The notes under the pieces: model-generated
The model's input: the letters and a program-made list of their open reading frames with translations, nothing else
The model's database searches: none
What the model was told of the DNA's origin: nothing
Program-made: the position numbers and the translations under genes
In this document: piece by piece, positions 28,628 through 39,900 of the stretch
Numbering within the stretch: position 1 is the stretch's first letter
Layout: every line of letters begins with the position of its first letter
NCBI GenBank assembly: GCA_031963415.1
Contig: JASSUI010000001.1
Coordinates: 1,612,001 to 1,676,000 of the forward strand
Origin: JASSUD01 sp031963415
GTDB lineage: Bacteria > Pseudomonadota > Gammaproteobacteria > Burkholderiales > Burkholderiaceae
Reading direction: 5' to 3'
Length of the DNA: 64,000 bases

Positions 28628-31600
28628 ATGCCAAATCATTTCATTCCTCATGCGCAGATGTCAGCAGCGCAAATTTATCTAACACAGGCCAAACAGCAAA
28701 AGGCAGAGCGAAATCTCGATGTGGCTTTAATTTTGTATGGCCAGGCTAAAGTTGCTTTCAAAAATCTTGCCGATAGATACCAGCTTACGCCTCCTCTTTC
28801 TCAATTAAAGCAGACTCTCTCTAACGCTAAGGGAGGGCAAACCGATGAACAAGAGCTTTTGCGGCAGCGCATTGCTGAAGTGTACGCTGAGCGTGCGCAA
28901 CTGTTGGCGGAACTCAAAGAAACAAACAAAGCAGACGCAAGCTGGAGAAAAGCGCAAGAATGGGGCTATCAGGAAACCACAAGTTCCACTGCAAGTGTCA
29001 CCGCTGTTAACAGTAAGCCGCAGATGTCAACTCAGGTGGCTTCGGTTGCCCCAATGTCGACACAGCAATTACTGGACACCTCATCTGATCAAGAAAAAAG
29101 TGCACTTCAAGAAAGAAACGTGGAGCTGGCGGATTATTTGTTTGAGAAAGCCCTCTCAACGCTAAGCTCTCTAGAAATATCGCATAAACCTAGCTTATTT
29201 CTCGTATATGCGCACGACAAGCCGAAACAAACGGAGGCCAGGTCCGATATTGCGCGATATTTAGTCGATAAGTTATCTACCATCTGCGTCGATCTCTATT
29301 CCGATCAAACGCCATTGGCACAGCCTTATATGCTTAGCCGTACGAAAGAGGAGGGGCAACTTGATGATATTTTAACCAGTCAGCTTTGCTTGCTGCCTGC
29401 TCAGTTAATGGGCGGGGTACCACCCGTTGATAAGGTGGTCGTCTGTTGTTCTGGGGTATTAGGTAATTATTTAGAATGGCCAGACTATAAAGAATTCCAC
29501 AAGGAACTTCGAAAAGCCTATTCCAAAGATCAAGAAACCTATCGTACTAATAGCAAGCAAGCGAATGCATCGGCTATCCGCCAGGTAGTCAAGCAATTTT
29601 CACAAGATCCAGAATATAAGTCAGGGTTTCATCATGTGTTAACGGAGATTGCTTTCTTACAAATTCGGGAAGAGCACTTCAAAGATCGGCACGGCATTAT
29701 CTCGGTTCCGTTAACGCTCCAAAGCCATGCATCCTGTCTTGGCCATTTTATTTCGGACACCTCGGTTCGAATAGGCGATATCCCCCGATTTGACGTGCAA
29801 GCCCAAGCGGGACGAGTGGTATATCCGAATCAAAGTCAACACTGGGTGTTGTTCAAACTGATTGAACGGGTTTTAGTCGACAGTGATGAAGCCAGAGTGT
29901 TTTTGAACAAGTTTTGGCAGGGGTATAGTCGTTGTATTTCACGTTTACAGAATGCGTCTTCTCCCCCATTGGATGGACTTGAGTTTGTTAAATTGGTGGA
30001 CGTTATTTTTGATGGTATTCGCACTGCGCTACACAGCCAGCTTGCCTTCACCGTGCAGCAGCAACACCAACAGCTGCGTATGCTCCATGCAGATCCCAGA
30101 GCAGCGCTAGAGGCACAGTATTTCATGCTTCTCAAGCAGGACAGGGCATTTCAAGAAACCCAAGAGCTTTACGTGGAACCGCATTACAAAGCAAGTTCAA
30201 CTGAAGCTCTCCCCTTGGGCCTCTTAGCTAAAGTACAAGAATTGCTAAAAAATAAACAGGTGGTATTGTTGAAGGGAGACTCTGGAGCAGGCAAAACCAC
30301 CTTCAACCGCATGCTAGAAAAACAATTATGGGAGAAAAAGCAAGAATCCGATCCAATCCCCCTCTGTATTTCTCTACCCAGTATTGATAAGCCTGAGCAT
30401 GATCTGATCGCTAAAGCGTTCAAGAAAAGAGGTCTATCAGACTTTCAGATACAGAAATTAAAGCAAGAAGGACAGAAGTTCGTCTTTATTTTGGACGGCT
30501 ATGATGAGACTCGGCAGACCCGAAATTTGTATCTAAGTAATCGTATCAACCAGCCCGATGGCTGGCAGGGGCAGATGGTGATCAGTTGTCGCAGCGAATA
30601 TCTGGGGCAGGGCTATCGTGACCGTTTTCAACCAGATCTAAAGAATGCAGATTCATCCTTTCAAGAAATCGAGATTGAGCCATTTTCAGTTGAAGAGCGT
30701 AATGCGTATATCGACAATTATGTGAAGCACTACGCAACGAGCTGGAATGGACAAGGGTATAGAGACAAACTTGACCAAGAGCCTTTAAAGAACTTAGTTA
30801 GCAATCCCTTTTTGCTGCGCGTGGCGCTCGATGCATTGCCCTACCTGGGAGATGAGGAGACAGAGCGCAACCCCATCCAATTACGTCTGGATTTGTATGG
30901 TCAATTTGTTAAGCGGTGGTTTGAACGTAATGCGCAGCGCTTAAGCATGCAGGACCTAACGGAAAACCAAAGAGCAATCTTTAAAGTGTTGTGCGATGAG
31001 GGTTTTGCCGAGCATGGTATCGCCAGGGTGCAAGATTTAGCGGTGCATCTATATACGGAAAACGCGGGTAACCCGGTTGTCGAGTATTTGTCACGTAAAG
31101 ACAAGGGAAGTTGGAAAGAGGCTTTTTTCGGACTAGAAGACGAGCAGCAACTATTGCGAAAATTCTGGCCATTAAACCGAAGCGGAAATCAATATCGCTT
31201 TATCCATAAATCGCTACTGGAATATTTTGTGGCGTGCGCACTTTTCGATTCATTCGATGCCTGTATAACAGCAGGTAGCCACTGCCTTCGTGGTAGCGAG
31301 GCGTCCATCTATAATTTTGAAAACGAACCTGTTTTACCTTTCCGAGCACAGCAAGATCTATCGTTGGCTCCGAAGCATTGGGTAAGTGATTTAGGTGTGA
31401 TGGTCTGGTTGACCGATCGTGTTCAGCAAGAGCACACCTTTAAGGATCAGCTCTTAGCAATTATCGAGCGCTCCAAAACCGATGCAGGGGTGTGTCAGGC
31501 TGCAGCCAATGCAATCACGATCTTGGTTAAAGCGGGGGTACATTTAAGCGGACTGGATTTAAATAACGTCAATATACAGGGAGCAGATTTAAGTTATGGA

Positions 31601-33688
31601 GTATTTGACAAAACGCAATTTGCAGAGGCAAATCTTAGCAAAGCGAGATTTCGAAACGCATGGCTGCGTGAGGCAAATTTAGAAAATGCGAATCTAGAAA
31701 AGGTCAATTTTGGTGAGCTGCCTACTTTAGAGATGGATGACCAAGTATATGCTTGCCGCTATTCTTCTAATAATGAGTGGTTGGCCGTTAGTACCTCTAA
31801 TAAGATAAATCTATATCGAGCAAAAACGCTAGAGCTAAAGTCAACTCTTACAGAGCATAGCGGCAAAGTTTGGAGCATAGATTTTTCATCAGATAAGCAA
31901 ACTTTAGCTTCAGGAAGTGCAGATAAAAAAGTCATGCTTTGGGACATCGGGTCTGGGGAAAAAAAAGAGGAACTTACAGAGCATGACGCAGGCGTGAAAA
32001 GCATCAGTTTCTCGCAAAGCGGTAAATTATTGGCCTCAGGAAGCGAAGATGGAAAAGTGGTTTTATGGGATGTAAAAAACAAAGCAGTATTGCATAGGTT
32101 TGAATGTGAACGCCAGGTGAATAGTGTGAGCTTTTCCCCAAATAACGAGTTTCTTGCAGCTGGAAGTTCGGACGGTACAGTGAAACTATGGAACGTCAAC
32201 ACTAAAGAAAGTCACGGTTCCTTTGAAGGGCATGATGAAGTGGTAGAGAGCGTGAAGTTCTCGCCGAATAACGAATTTTTAGCTTCGGGAAGTCGGGACA
32301 GAGCAATTAAATTATGGAAAGTTAGAGATGCAAGAGAGTTTCATACATTTAAAGGACACCATAGTTGGGTAACCAGTGTAGATTTTTCCAAAGATAGCAA
32401 AGTTTTGACCTCTGGAAGTAGAGATAAGACGGTAAAAATATGGAGTTTAGAAAGTAAAAAAATATTGCATACTTTGGAAGGCCATAATGGCGGGGTGAGT
32501 AGCGTTAGTTTTTTAAAAGATGAACGAGCCGTCTATCCGAAGTATGAAACTTTGGCCTCAGGAAGCCACGACAAGACGGTAAGGATTTGGAAGGTAGAGC
32601 GTGAGGAAGTGTTTCCTATTTCTACAGAGCACAATGGGCAGGTCAGTAGCGTAAATTTTTCCCCAGATGGCAAATTTTTGGCATCGGGAAGCGAATACGG
32701 AATTATAAAAATTTGGAGCGTGGGGAATGGGAAAGGGCAGGCTTTACGTACTCTTAAAGAGCATATTGCTGGAGAGCATACCGCCGAAGAGCATGCTGCT
32801 GTGCTGAGCTTAGACTTCTCGCCAAATAATGAATTTCTAGCTTCTGGGGAAGAAGATGGCAGGGTAATCCTATGGCGTGTGCAAAGTGGAGAATTACTCG
32901 CTGAACTTGGAAGGCATGAAGGTGCGGTGCTAGCTGTGAGCTTTTCCTCAGGCCATGAATTCTTGGCATCGGGGAGTAGAGATGGGAGCGTAAAAATATG
33001 GGATGTGCAAAGCAAAGAAGAGCTCGAACCACTTGGAGATTTTGATAGTGCAGTCAAAAGCATTAGCTTTTCCTCAAATAGCAAGTTTTTAGCTTGTGGC
33101 ACTCAAGGTGGAACGATAAAAATACTGAACATGGACACCCGGGAAGCGCAATATACATTTGATAGAGCCCATACTGATGCAGTGAAGATAGTTCGGTTCT
33201 TACCAGATAGCGAGCTACTCATATCGGGAAGTTACGATAAAACTGTGAAACTTTGGGAAATCAGTGAGCAAGAAAGGAGCTGTAGTTTTCAAGGAGGGCA
33301 TGATGAGGGAATAAGCAGCCTAAATTTTTCTCTAAGAGATGCATCGTTTGTATCTGGTAGTTGGGATGGAACGATAAAAGTGTGGCCAACAAAAACAGGA
33401 GAAAATATTGCAACTCATAAAGGCTTTATTGGATTAATCGGCTCAATTGTATGGCCAGAGTCTCTTGAAGATACTCTCAAAATAGTAGTAGGTGGTAGTA
33501 AAGGTAGCGCAGTTCATATTTGGCAAATAGGCAAAGAAAATATTCCAGACGTCGGATTATCTTGGCTCTTTTCTCAAAACGAGTTGATTGTAACTGGTAT
33601 GTCTGGAAATCCTCATGGCTTGGATCCGTTGAATGATCGTTTGCTTAAACAAAAGCTAAAAATTTTGCCGTCAAATGAATTTCGGTAA
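28628..33688 (+). CDS. Divergent TIR/SEFIR-like - NACHT - pentapeptide - WD40 STAND NTPase
   Basis: 1686 residues from ATG 28628, chosen because AGGAGG lies at 28612-28617; a longer frame from GTG 28577 would start inside the terminator stem. Order: TPR-like N-terminus 1-120 (AQIYLTQAKQQKAERNLDVAL); TIR/SEFIR-like ~185-400 (FLVYAHDK, LYSDQTPLA, VDKVVVCCSG); NACHT with Walker A GDSGAGKTT (Lys556), Walker B FILDGYDET (Asp623), VISCRSEYL; FIHKSLLEYFVACAL; pentapeptide repeats ~969-1032; about 14 WD40 blades ~1040-1640, enough for two seven-bladed propellers. Unlike its neighbours, its blades differ strongly from one another (VKLWNVN, IKLWKVR, VRIWKVE...), so they are not homogenised. It lacks the ~90-residue tail typical of the others, apart from a short related end (LNDRLLKQK). 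Confidence 0.9.
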   Translation: MPNHFIPHAQMSAAQIYLTQAKQQKAERNLDVALILYGQAKVAFKNLADRYQLTPPLSQLKQTLSNAKGGQTDEQELLRQRIAEVYAERAQLLAELKETNKADASWRKAQEWGYQETTSSTASVTAVNSKPQMSTQVASVAPMSTQQLLDTSSDQEKSALQERNVELADYLFEKALSTLSSLEISHKPSLFLVYAHDKPKQTEARSDIARYLVDKLSTICVDLYSDQTPLAQPYMLSRTKEEGQLDDILTSQLCLLPAQLMGGVPPVDKVVVCCSGVLGNYLEWPDYKEFHKELRKAYSKDQETYRTNSKQANASAIRQVVKQFSQDPEYKSGFHHVLTEIAFLQIREEHFKDRHGIISVPLTLQSHASCLGHFISDTSVRIGDIPRFDVQAQAGRVVYPNQSQHWVLFKLIERVLVDSDEARVFLNKFWQGYSRCISRLQNASSPPLDGLEFVKLVDVIFDGIRTALHSQLAFTVQQQHQQLRMLHADPRAALEAQYFMLLKQDRAFQETQELYVEPHYKASSTEALPLGLLAKVQELLKNKQVVLLKGDSGAGKTTFNRMLEKQLWEKKQESDPIPLCISLPSIDKPEHDLIAKAFKKRGLSDFQIQKLKQEGQKFVFILDGYDETRQTRNLYLSNRINQPDGWQGQMVISCRSEYLGQGYRDRFQPDLKNADSSFQEIEIEPFSVEERNAYIDNYVKHYATSWNGQGYRDKLDQEPLKNLVSNPFLLRVALDALPYLGDEETERNPIQLRLDLYGQFVKRWFERNAQRLSMQDLTENQRAIFKVLCDEGFAEHGIARVQDLAVHLYTENAGNPVVEYLSRKDKGSWKEAFFGLEDEQQLLRKFWPLNRSGNQYRFIHKSLLEYFVACALFDSFDACITAGSHCLRGSEASIYNFENEPVLPFRAQQDLSLAPKHWVSDLGVMVWLTDRVQQEHTFKDQLLAIIERSKTDAGVCQAAANAITILVKAGVHLSGLDLNNVNIQGADLSYGVFDKTQFAEANLSKARFRNAWLREANLENANLEKVNFGELPTLEMDDQVYACRYSSNNEWLAVSTSNKINLYRAKTLELKSTLTEHSGKVWSIDFSSDKQTLASGSADKKVMLWDIGSGEKKEELTEHDAGVKSISFSQSGKLLASGSEDGKVVLWDVKNKAVLHRFECERQVNSVSFSPNNEFLAAGSSDGTVKLWNVNTKESHGSFEGHDEVVESVKFSPNNEFLASGSRDRAIKLWKVRDAREFHTFKGHHSWVTSVDFSKDSKVLTSGSRDKTVKIWSLESKKILHTLEGHNGGVSSVSFLKDERAVYPKYETLASGSHDKTVRIWKVEREEVFPISTEHNGQVSSVNFSPDGKFLASGSEYGIIKIWSVGNGKGQALRTLKEHIAGEHTAEEHAAVLSLDFSPNNEFLASGEEDGRVILWRVQSGELLAELGRHEGAVLAVSFSSGHEFLASGSRDGSVKIWDVQSKEELEPLGDFDSAVKSISFSSNSKFLACGTQGGTIKILNMDTREAQYTFDRAHTDAVKIVRFLPDSELLISGSYDKTVKLWEISEQERSCSFQGGHDEGISSLNFSLRDASFVSGSWDGTIKVWPTKTGENIATHKGFIGLIGSIVWPESLEDTLKIVVGGSKGSAVHIWQIGKENIPDVGLSWLFSQNELIVTGMSGNPHGLDPLNDRLLKQKLKILPSNEFR

Positions 33689-33940
33689 TGATCCTTTGCT
33701 TAAGTGGAGAAAGAGCTGATGGATTGTATTTGTAAAAAAGTTAAATCGGATGAGCTTTAAATTTATATGTTCGGCTTAAAGAAGATTATGCGAGCGTTAA
33801 GCCAACATAATTTATTTTAAGAAAGGTATGTGCCTTTTATAGATTACTCAGCCAAGTAATATTAAATTCAGTAATTAATTTTAGACCGCGCAAGCTAGAT
33901 AGTTATACAGTCGCTTGGTCAGCCGACGGGGAATCATACT

Positions 33941-36900
33941 ATGATGAACAAGACACCTGAGGTTCTGAATAATAGCACTGCTCGAAGCTATAACTCAGCT
34001 AGCTACCTCGAACAAGTTAAAGCGTATTTAAGTCGAGCTTACCACCAGCAGGGCGAAAATATTTCTCAAGAAATCACGCAAGACCCAGCGAAATATTACT
34101 CTTTGTTAGAAGAGGTTTACAAAACCTTGTCTAATCAAGACAGCGAATTAGATTTGTCGGTACTTCAAAGCTTGGCTATCGTGATTCATAGCCTGCCCGA
34201 GTCGCTGTACAAACGTACTTCAGAGACTTTAGTCAAAGTGCTGAAAGCTTTGATTAAGTATTTAGATAGTAAATACAAATCCTTAGAAAGCGATACAGCA
34301 CAGTCTCAACTATTGCTTCAAGCTATTTCTCAAATTCTAGATGAAGTGGCTAAAGCCGCTATCACGGGGATTGTATATGCTCAAGTACAAAAACCACTGG
34401 ATAAACTCTTATCTAAGTTAAGTGATAACCCGGAACTGTGTTTCCAAACTTATTATGCACGTGAAGCGCTGGCTCATATTCCTCGAGAGGAAAGCCGATG
34501 GCAAGAGCTATGGAATCAGGAGTCAAATACCATTTTGGGCGCCGCCACGCCAGCCAGCGCGATACGTAACGCAGATTTAAACAAAATATTAGAAACGTTT
34601 GACCACTTCAGCGAAGCATTTTCTGGCGCAGATGAAATTGCCAATAAGTTAGTCGACTTGGCGGGTGAAATGAAAAAATTTGGTACAAGCGGATCAAATA
34701 AAATCAGGCAACAACGGTGGTATGCCGCCTTAAAATTTTTAGATATATGCCTAGAAGAAGGTCAGTTTGAGCAATTTGTGCAATTTGCGCGCCATAGCTC
34801 ATATACGCACAATGAGGCTTTCTTACTAGGTCTATGTCAACGCCTCGAGCAAATAGCTCGTATTCAAAAAAACTTTCAAGAAACTGCAATTGAATGTTTA
34901 GAAGATTTGATACTGAATAAGCACGTTCAGTGGGGGCAGTATGAGCGCGTGCAGAACACGGTATACGATGCGCTAGGTCGGTTAGAACAAATTTTGCCCG
35001 ATCCGCTGCGAGCGCAGGCCCATACATTACGAGAGTCCTTACCTTCTGCTGTTCGACATTCTCACTCTACAAATGAAATAGATGGCTATGTCATACCTAT
35101 CTGGGACCCAGATTGGCAGCAAGTAAGTACGCAGTTATTAGACAAGTCCTGGGATCTATTGCACATAGTCATGCAGCATAAAGAGGTAGTGCAAAAACTG
35201 CTTTCACCTAATCTTTCCGCAATAGATCAGCCATCCTCTATGACGCTTCCCGAATGGGTGCGAGCGGCCACACCTGCACAGAAAGTACCAGTGGATGTCT
35301 CTATTCATGGAAAAAATGCACTGGTAGATTATCTATTTGAAAAAGCGCTTTCGATGCTTACCTCGTTGAGCATACCGAATAAACCAAGCCTGTTTCTGAT
35401 ATATGCACACGACGATCCTGCTTGTGGAGAAGCCAAAGCAGATATTGCTAAATATTTAATTGAAAAGCTCTCCACTATCCGCTTCCAACTGTATTCAGAA
35501 CAAACGCCGAGGGGGCCAATGCGTTCAAGTTCTGTAAAAGAATTGAGGGATGGCAAGCTTGAAGATATCTTAACTAACCAACTCTATTTGCTACCAGCTA
35601 AGTTAAGAGAGGGGGTAGAGCCAGTCGATAAAGTGGTGGTGTGTTGCTCGCAGGTATTGGGAAATTATCTAACCTGGTCGAACTATCAAGATTTTTATCA
35701 GGCACTTCGCATAGCCTATCGCCAAGACCTTGAGCAGCGAAGCACTGCGGCCATCCGTGAGGTTGTCCGGCGATTTTCCCAAGAGGAACCCTATCAGTCA
35801 GGTTTTCATCATGTATTGACAGAAATTGCCTTTTTGCAAATTCGGGAAGAACAGCTCAAAGACCAACACGGCGTTATTTCGGTTCCATTGACGGCTAAAA
35901 GCCATGCATCTTGTCTAGCGCATTTTGTTCCAGAGACCACGGTGCGGATAGGTGATATTCCTCGGTTTGAGGCGCAAGCTCAAGCGGGACGAGAGGTATA
36001 TCCAAGTCAAGTCCAGCATTTGGTATTGTTTAAGTTGATTGAGCGCTTATTAGCAGGCAGTGATGAGGCAAGAACGTTTTTAGGCAAGTTTTGGCAGGGG
36101 TACGGTAATCTTATAGCGCGTTTAAAGGAAGATCCTTTACCGAGCGCTCGGGAATTTGAAAAATTCGTAGAGGATATCTTCAAAGACATCCGTACAGCGC
36201 TGCATAGTCAACTAGCCTCCACTATGCGAGAGAGCCAAGTAGCACAGAAACAAGCGCTGCAAGCTACTCTTCAACCGCTGGCGATACTAGGCGACAATGT
36301 CGAACGATTTAAGCAAGCCTATCAAGAGAGCTTAAAAGAGACAGGGGAGAGTGATGTCTTATCGATGTATGCCCCTCTGCAAGGTATCAAAAAAGGCCCG
36401 CAGGGCGAAGAGATAGTAGATCTTGACGCAGAATTAGAACAATTCTTTGCCTCAGAGGCGAGCGTATTTTTATTACTGGGAACTGCCGGCTCCGGAAAAT
36501 CGACTTTTAATCGACATTTGGCGCTTAAAAAACTCACGGATTACCAGCGTCTCTCTCAAACCTCCAATGATTCGCCATTGGTTTTCTTTGTCGAATTCAG
36601 AAGTATTGAGAATCCCAATAAACAAGTCATCCAACAATTTTTGCAAAGTAAAGGTTTTGGTCTAGAGCAGATTGAGGCCTTACGAACCCATCCGCACCAG
36701 CGCTGCATTTTTATTTTTGATGGGTACGATGAAATCGAAGAGCGTAATCGTAATTTTTATGAACTCAATGAATTGTGGCGATGGGAAAAAGCTAAGTTTG
36801 TGATCACGAGCCGCCCCGAATATCTGGATGCGAATTATCAAACGTATTTCCGCCCTAAGTCGTCCCCTCAAGCATTGTGGGAAGCGTGGATGGCGCCGTT

Positions 36901-39900
36901 TTCCCCAGAGCAACGCTCTCTTTATATTCAGCACTATGTTGAAAAAAACAATCCGCGCTGGAGTATAGAACAGTACGAGCAAGCATTTAATCAGTTAACG
37001 CCGCTTGGCAAAGAGTTGGAGAGGCCAGTGGCATTGTGTATGCTGCTGCAGATTCTGCCTGAGCTGAAGGCAACCGATCAAACTGCAAAGAGCTTAACGT
37101 TAGGCGCGGTCTACGAACAGTATTTTCGGCATTGGTGGGAAAATTGGCAGGTCCGCTTAGGTCAGATCCAGTTAACGCCTGCTGAGGAAAAAGCCAAACA
37201 AGAGCTTGAACGCGAAGGCGGGTTCATTGGGCAAGGTTTTGCCTATATACAGAACTGTGCGTTGGCGCTGACTAAAGCGGGGCTGACGACTGCTGAGGAT
37301 AGCGACAGCTTTGAAAAGCTCCACCGAAGCGTCTACGAGGCTTTTTTTGAAGAGAGCGCTAAAGCACGGCTACAGCGCTTTAATGCACCATTTCGAGTCA
37401 CGGAAAAGAAACATTATGCATTCTCGCATAAGTCGATGCAGGAATATTTAGTTGCGCGCGCCATTTGTGCGCCTGATTTTGAGGCACTGGAGCCTCACCA
37501 CACAGATGAGCTCAATCAACTTTTGTTAGTCAACGAGCCTGTGATCTTAGATTTTCTAGTTGAGCAGGTTAAAGCACAACCGATGTTTAAAACATACCTT
37601 CATGCTTGGATAGAAGCCTCCAAGCAAGCTGATGCACTTGTGACGGTGGGGGCGTCGAATGCAATTACGATTTTAGTGAGAGCGGGGGTGCAGTTTAATG
37701 GGGCTGATTTGAAAGGAGTCCATGTTCCTGGGGCGGATTTGAGTTATGGAATATTTGATTCTGCACAGCTACAAGGAGCGGATCTGACAAAGGTTAATTT
37801 GCGCAATAGTTGGCTGCGCCAAGCCAATTTGAGCATGGCGAAGATGGAAGGGGTGCAGTTTGGTGAATGGCCTTATCTCGAGGAAGAGAGCAAAGTGAAC
37901 TCCTGTGCGTATTCGCCGGATGGGAAAACGTGTGCAGTGGGACTTGGCAATGGCAAGATCAACGTCTATGCCACGTCGAATTGGGAAAAGATCTTCACCT
38001 TAGTGGGCCATACCGCCTGGGTTGAGAGTGTGGTGTATTCGCCTAACGGTCATCAGCTTGCCTCGGCTAGTTGGGACAAGACGGTGCGGCTGTGGGACTC
38101 GCACAGTGGGCAGCTCAGCCACACCTTAGCGGCCCATACCGAGGCTGTTTATGGCGTGGCGTATTCGCCCAGCGGCCATCAGCTTGCCTCGGCAAGTGAG
38201 GACCGGACGGTGCGGCTGTGGGACTCGCACAGTGGGCAGCTCAGCCACACCTTAGCGGCCCATACCGAGGCTGTTTATGGCGTGGCGTATTCGCCCAGCG
38301 GCCATCAGCTTGCCTCGGCAAGTGAGGACCGGACGGTGCGTCTGTGGGACGCGCACAGCGGGCAGCTCAGTCACACCTTAGAGGGCCATATTAAGGGGGT
38401 TACTAGCGTGGTGTATTCGCCCAGCGGCCATCAGCTTGCCTCGGCAAGTTGGGACAAGACGGTGCGTCTGTGGGACGCGCGGAGTGATCAGCTCATCCAC
38501 ACCTTAGAGGGCCATACCGATAGGGTTTTGAGCGTAGTGTATTCGCCCAGCGGCCATCAGCTTGCCTCGGCAAGTGAGGACCGGACGGTGCGTCTGTGGG
38601 ACGCGCACAGCGGGCAGCTCAGTCACACCTTAGAGGGCCATGCTAAGGGGGTTATTAGCGTGGTGTATTCGCTCAGCGGCCATCAGCTTGCCTCGGCAAG
38701 TTGGGACAAGACGGTGCGGGTGTGGGATGGGCAAATGCCCGAGGTTACGCCCCTCATCCTCAGGGGGCATCAGTCTGCAGTAACTAGCGTCGTGATGTCG
38801 GCCGATGGTCGATATGTGGTCTCCGGGAGTCAGGACGGGGTGCGGGTGTGGGATTGGCAAAAGCCTGAGGCTGCGTCCCGAGTCCTCAGGGGGCATGAGT
38901 CTTCGGTAAATAGTGTCGTGATGTCGGCCGATGGTCGATATGTGGTCTCCGGGAGTCAGGACGGGGTGCGGGTGTGGGATTGGCAAAAGCCTGAGGCTGC
39001 GTCCCCCGTCCTCAGGGGGCATGAGTCTTCGGTAAATAGCGCCGTGATGTCGGCCGATGGTCGGTATGTGGTCTCCGGGAGTCAGGACGGGACGGTGCGG
39101 GTGTGGGATTGGCAAAAGCCTGAGGCTGCGCCCCGCGTCCTCAGGGGGCATGAGTCTTCGGTAAATAGCGTCGTGATGTCAGCCGATGGTCGGTATGTGG
39201 TCTCCGGGAGTCAGGACAAGACGGTGCGGGTGTGGGATTGGCAAATGCCTGAGGCTGTGCCCCGCGTCCTCAGGGGGCATGAAAGTTGGGTTAGTAGTGT
39301 CGTGATATCGGCCGATGGTCGGTATGTGGTCTCAGGGAGTAAGGACGGGAAGGTGCGGATGTGGGACTGGCAAACGCCTGAGGCTGCGCCCCGCGCCCTC
39401 AGGGGGCATGAAAGTTGGGTTAGTAGTGTCGTGATATCGGCCGATGGTCGGTATATGGTCTCAGGCGGTTCGGACAATACGGTGCGGCTATGGGACACGC
39501 AGCGCGGGCAGTGTTTAGCGGTGATGCGAGATTTTTTGGGGACAGTCAACAGCATGGTCTGGCAGGAGACTACCGACGGCACCTATTTGGTCACCGGCTG
39601 TGAGGATAAATCGGTTCGTGTCTGGCAGATTATCGAAGACGAGGGCCGTGCTCAGGTGCACCTGCATTGGAGTTCGACGCACGATAGGTTGACTGTGACC
39701 GATACTATTATCCAGCATGTCCAGGGCTTAAGCGGAGTCAATGAGAAACTTTTAAAGCAGCACGGGGCTGTCTTAGGCGAATGTACTTCATCGTCTAGCC
39801 GAGCGATAGCAGATGTTTTACCAGAGCCACCTCATTATAATCAAGGAAAAAATGATTCTTTAGAAAGACCAAAGAATCTCCTTGTTCATGTTGAAAAGCT

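Noticed and set aside
38101..38352. CRISPR-like appearance of regularly spaced repeats
   Set aside because: The units are 126 bp, in frame and encode WD40 blades; there are no short repeats with unique spacers and no cas genes.
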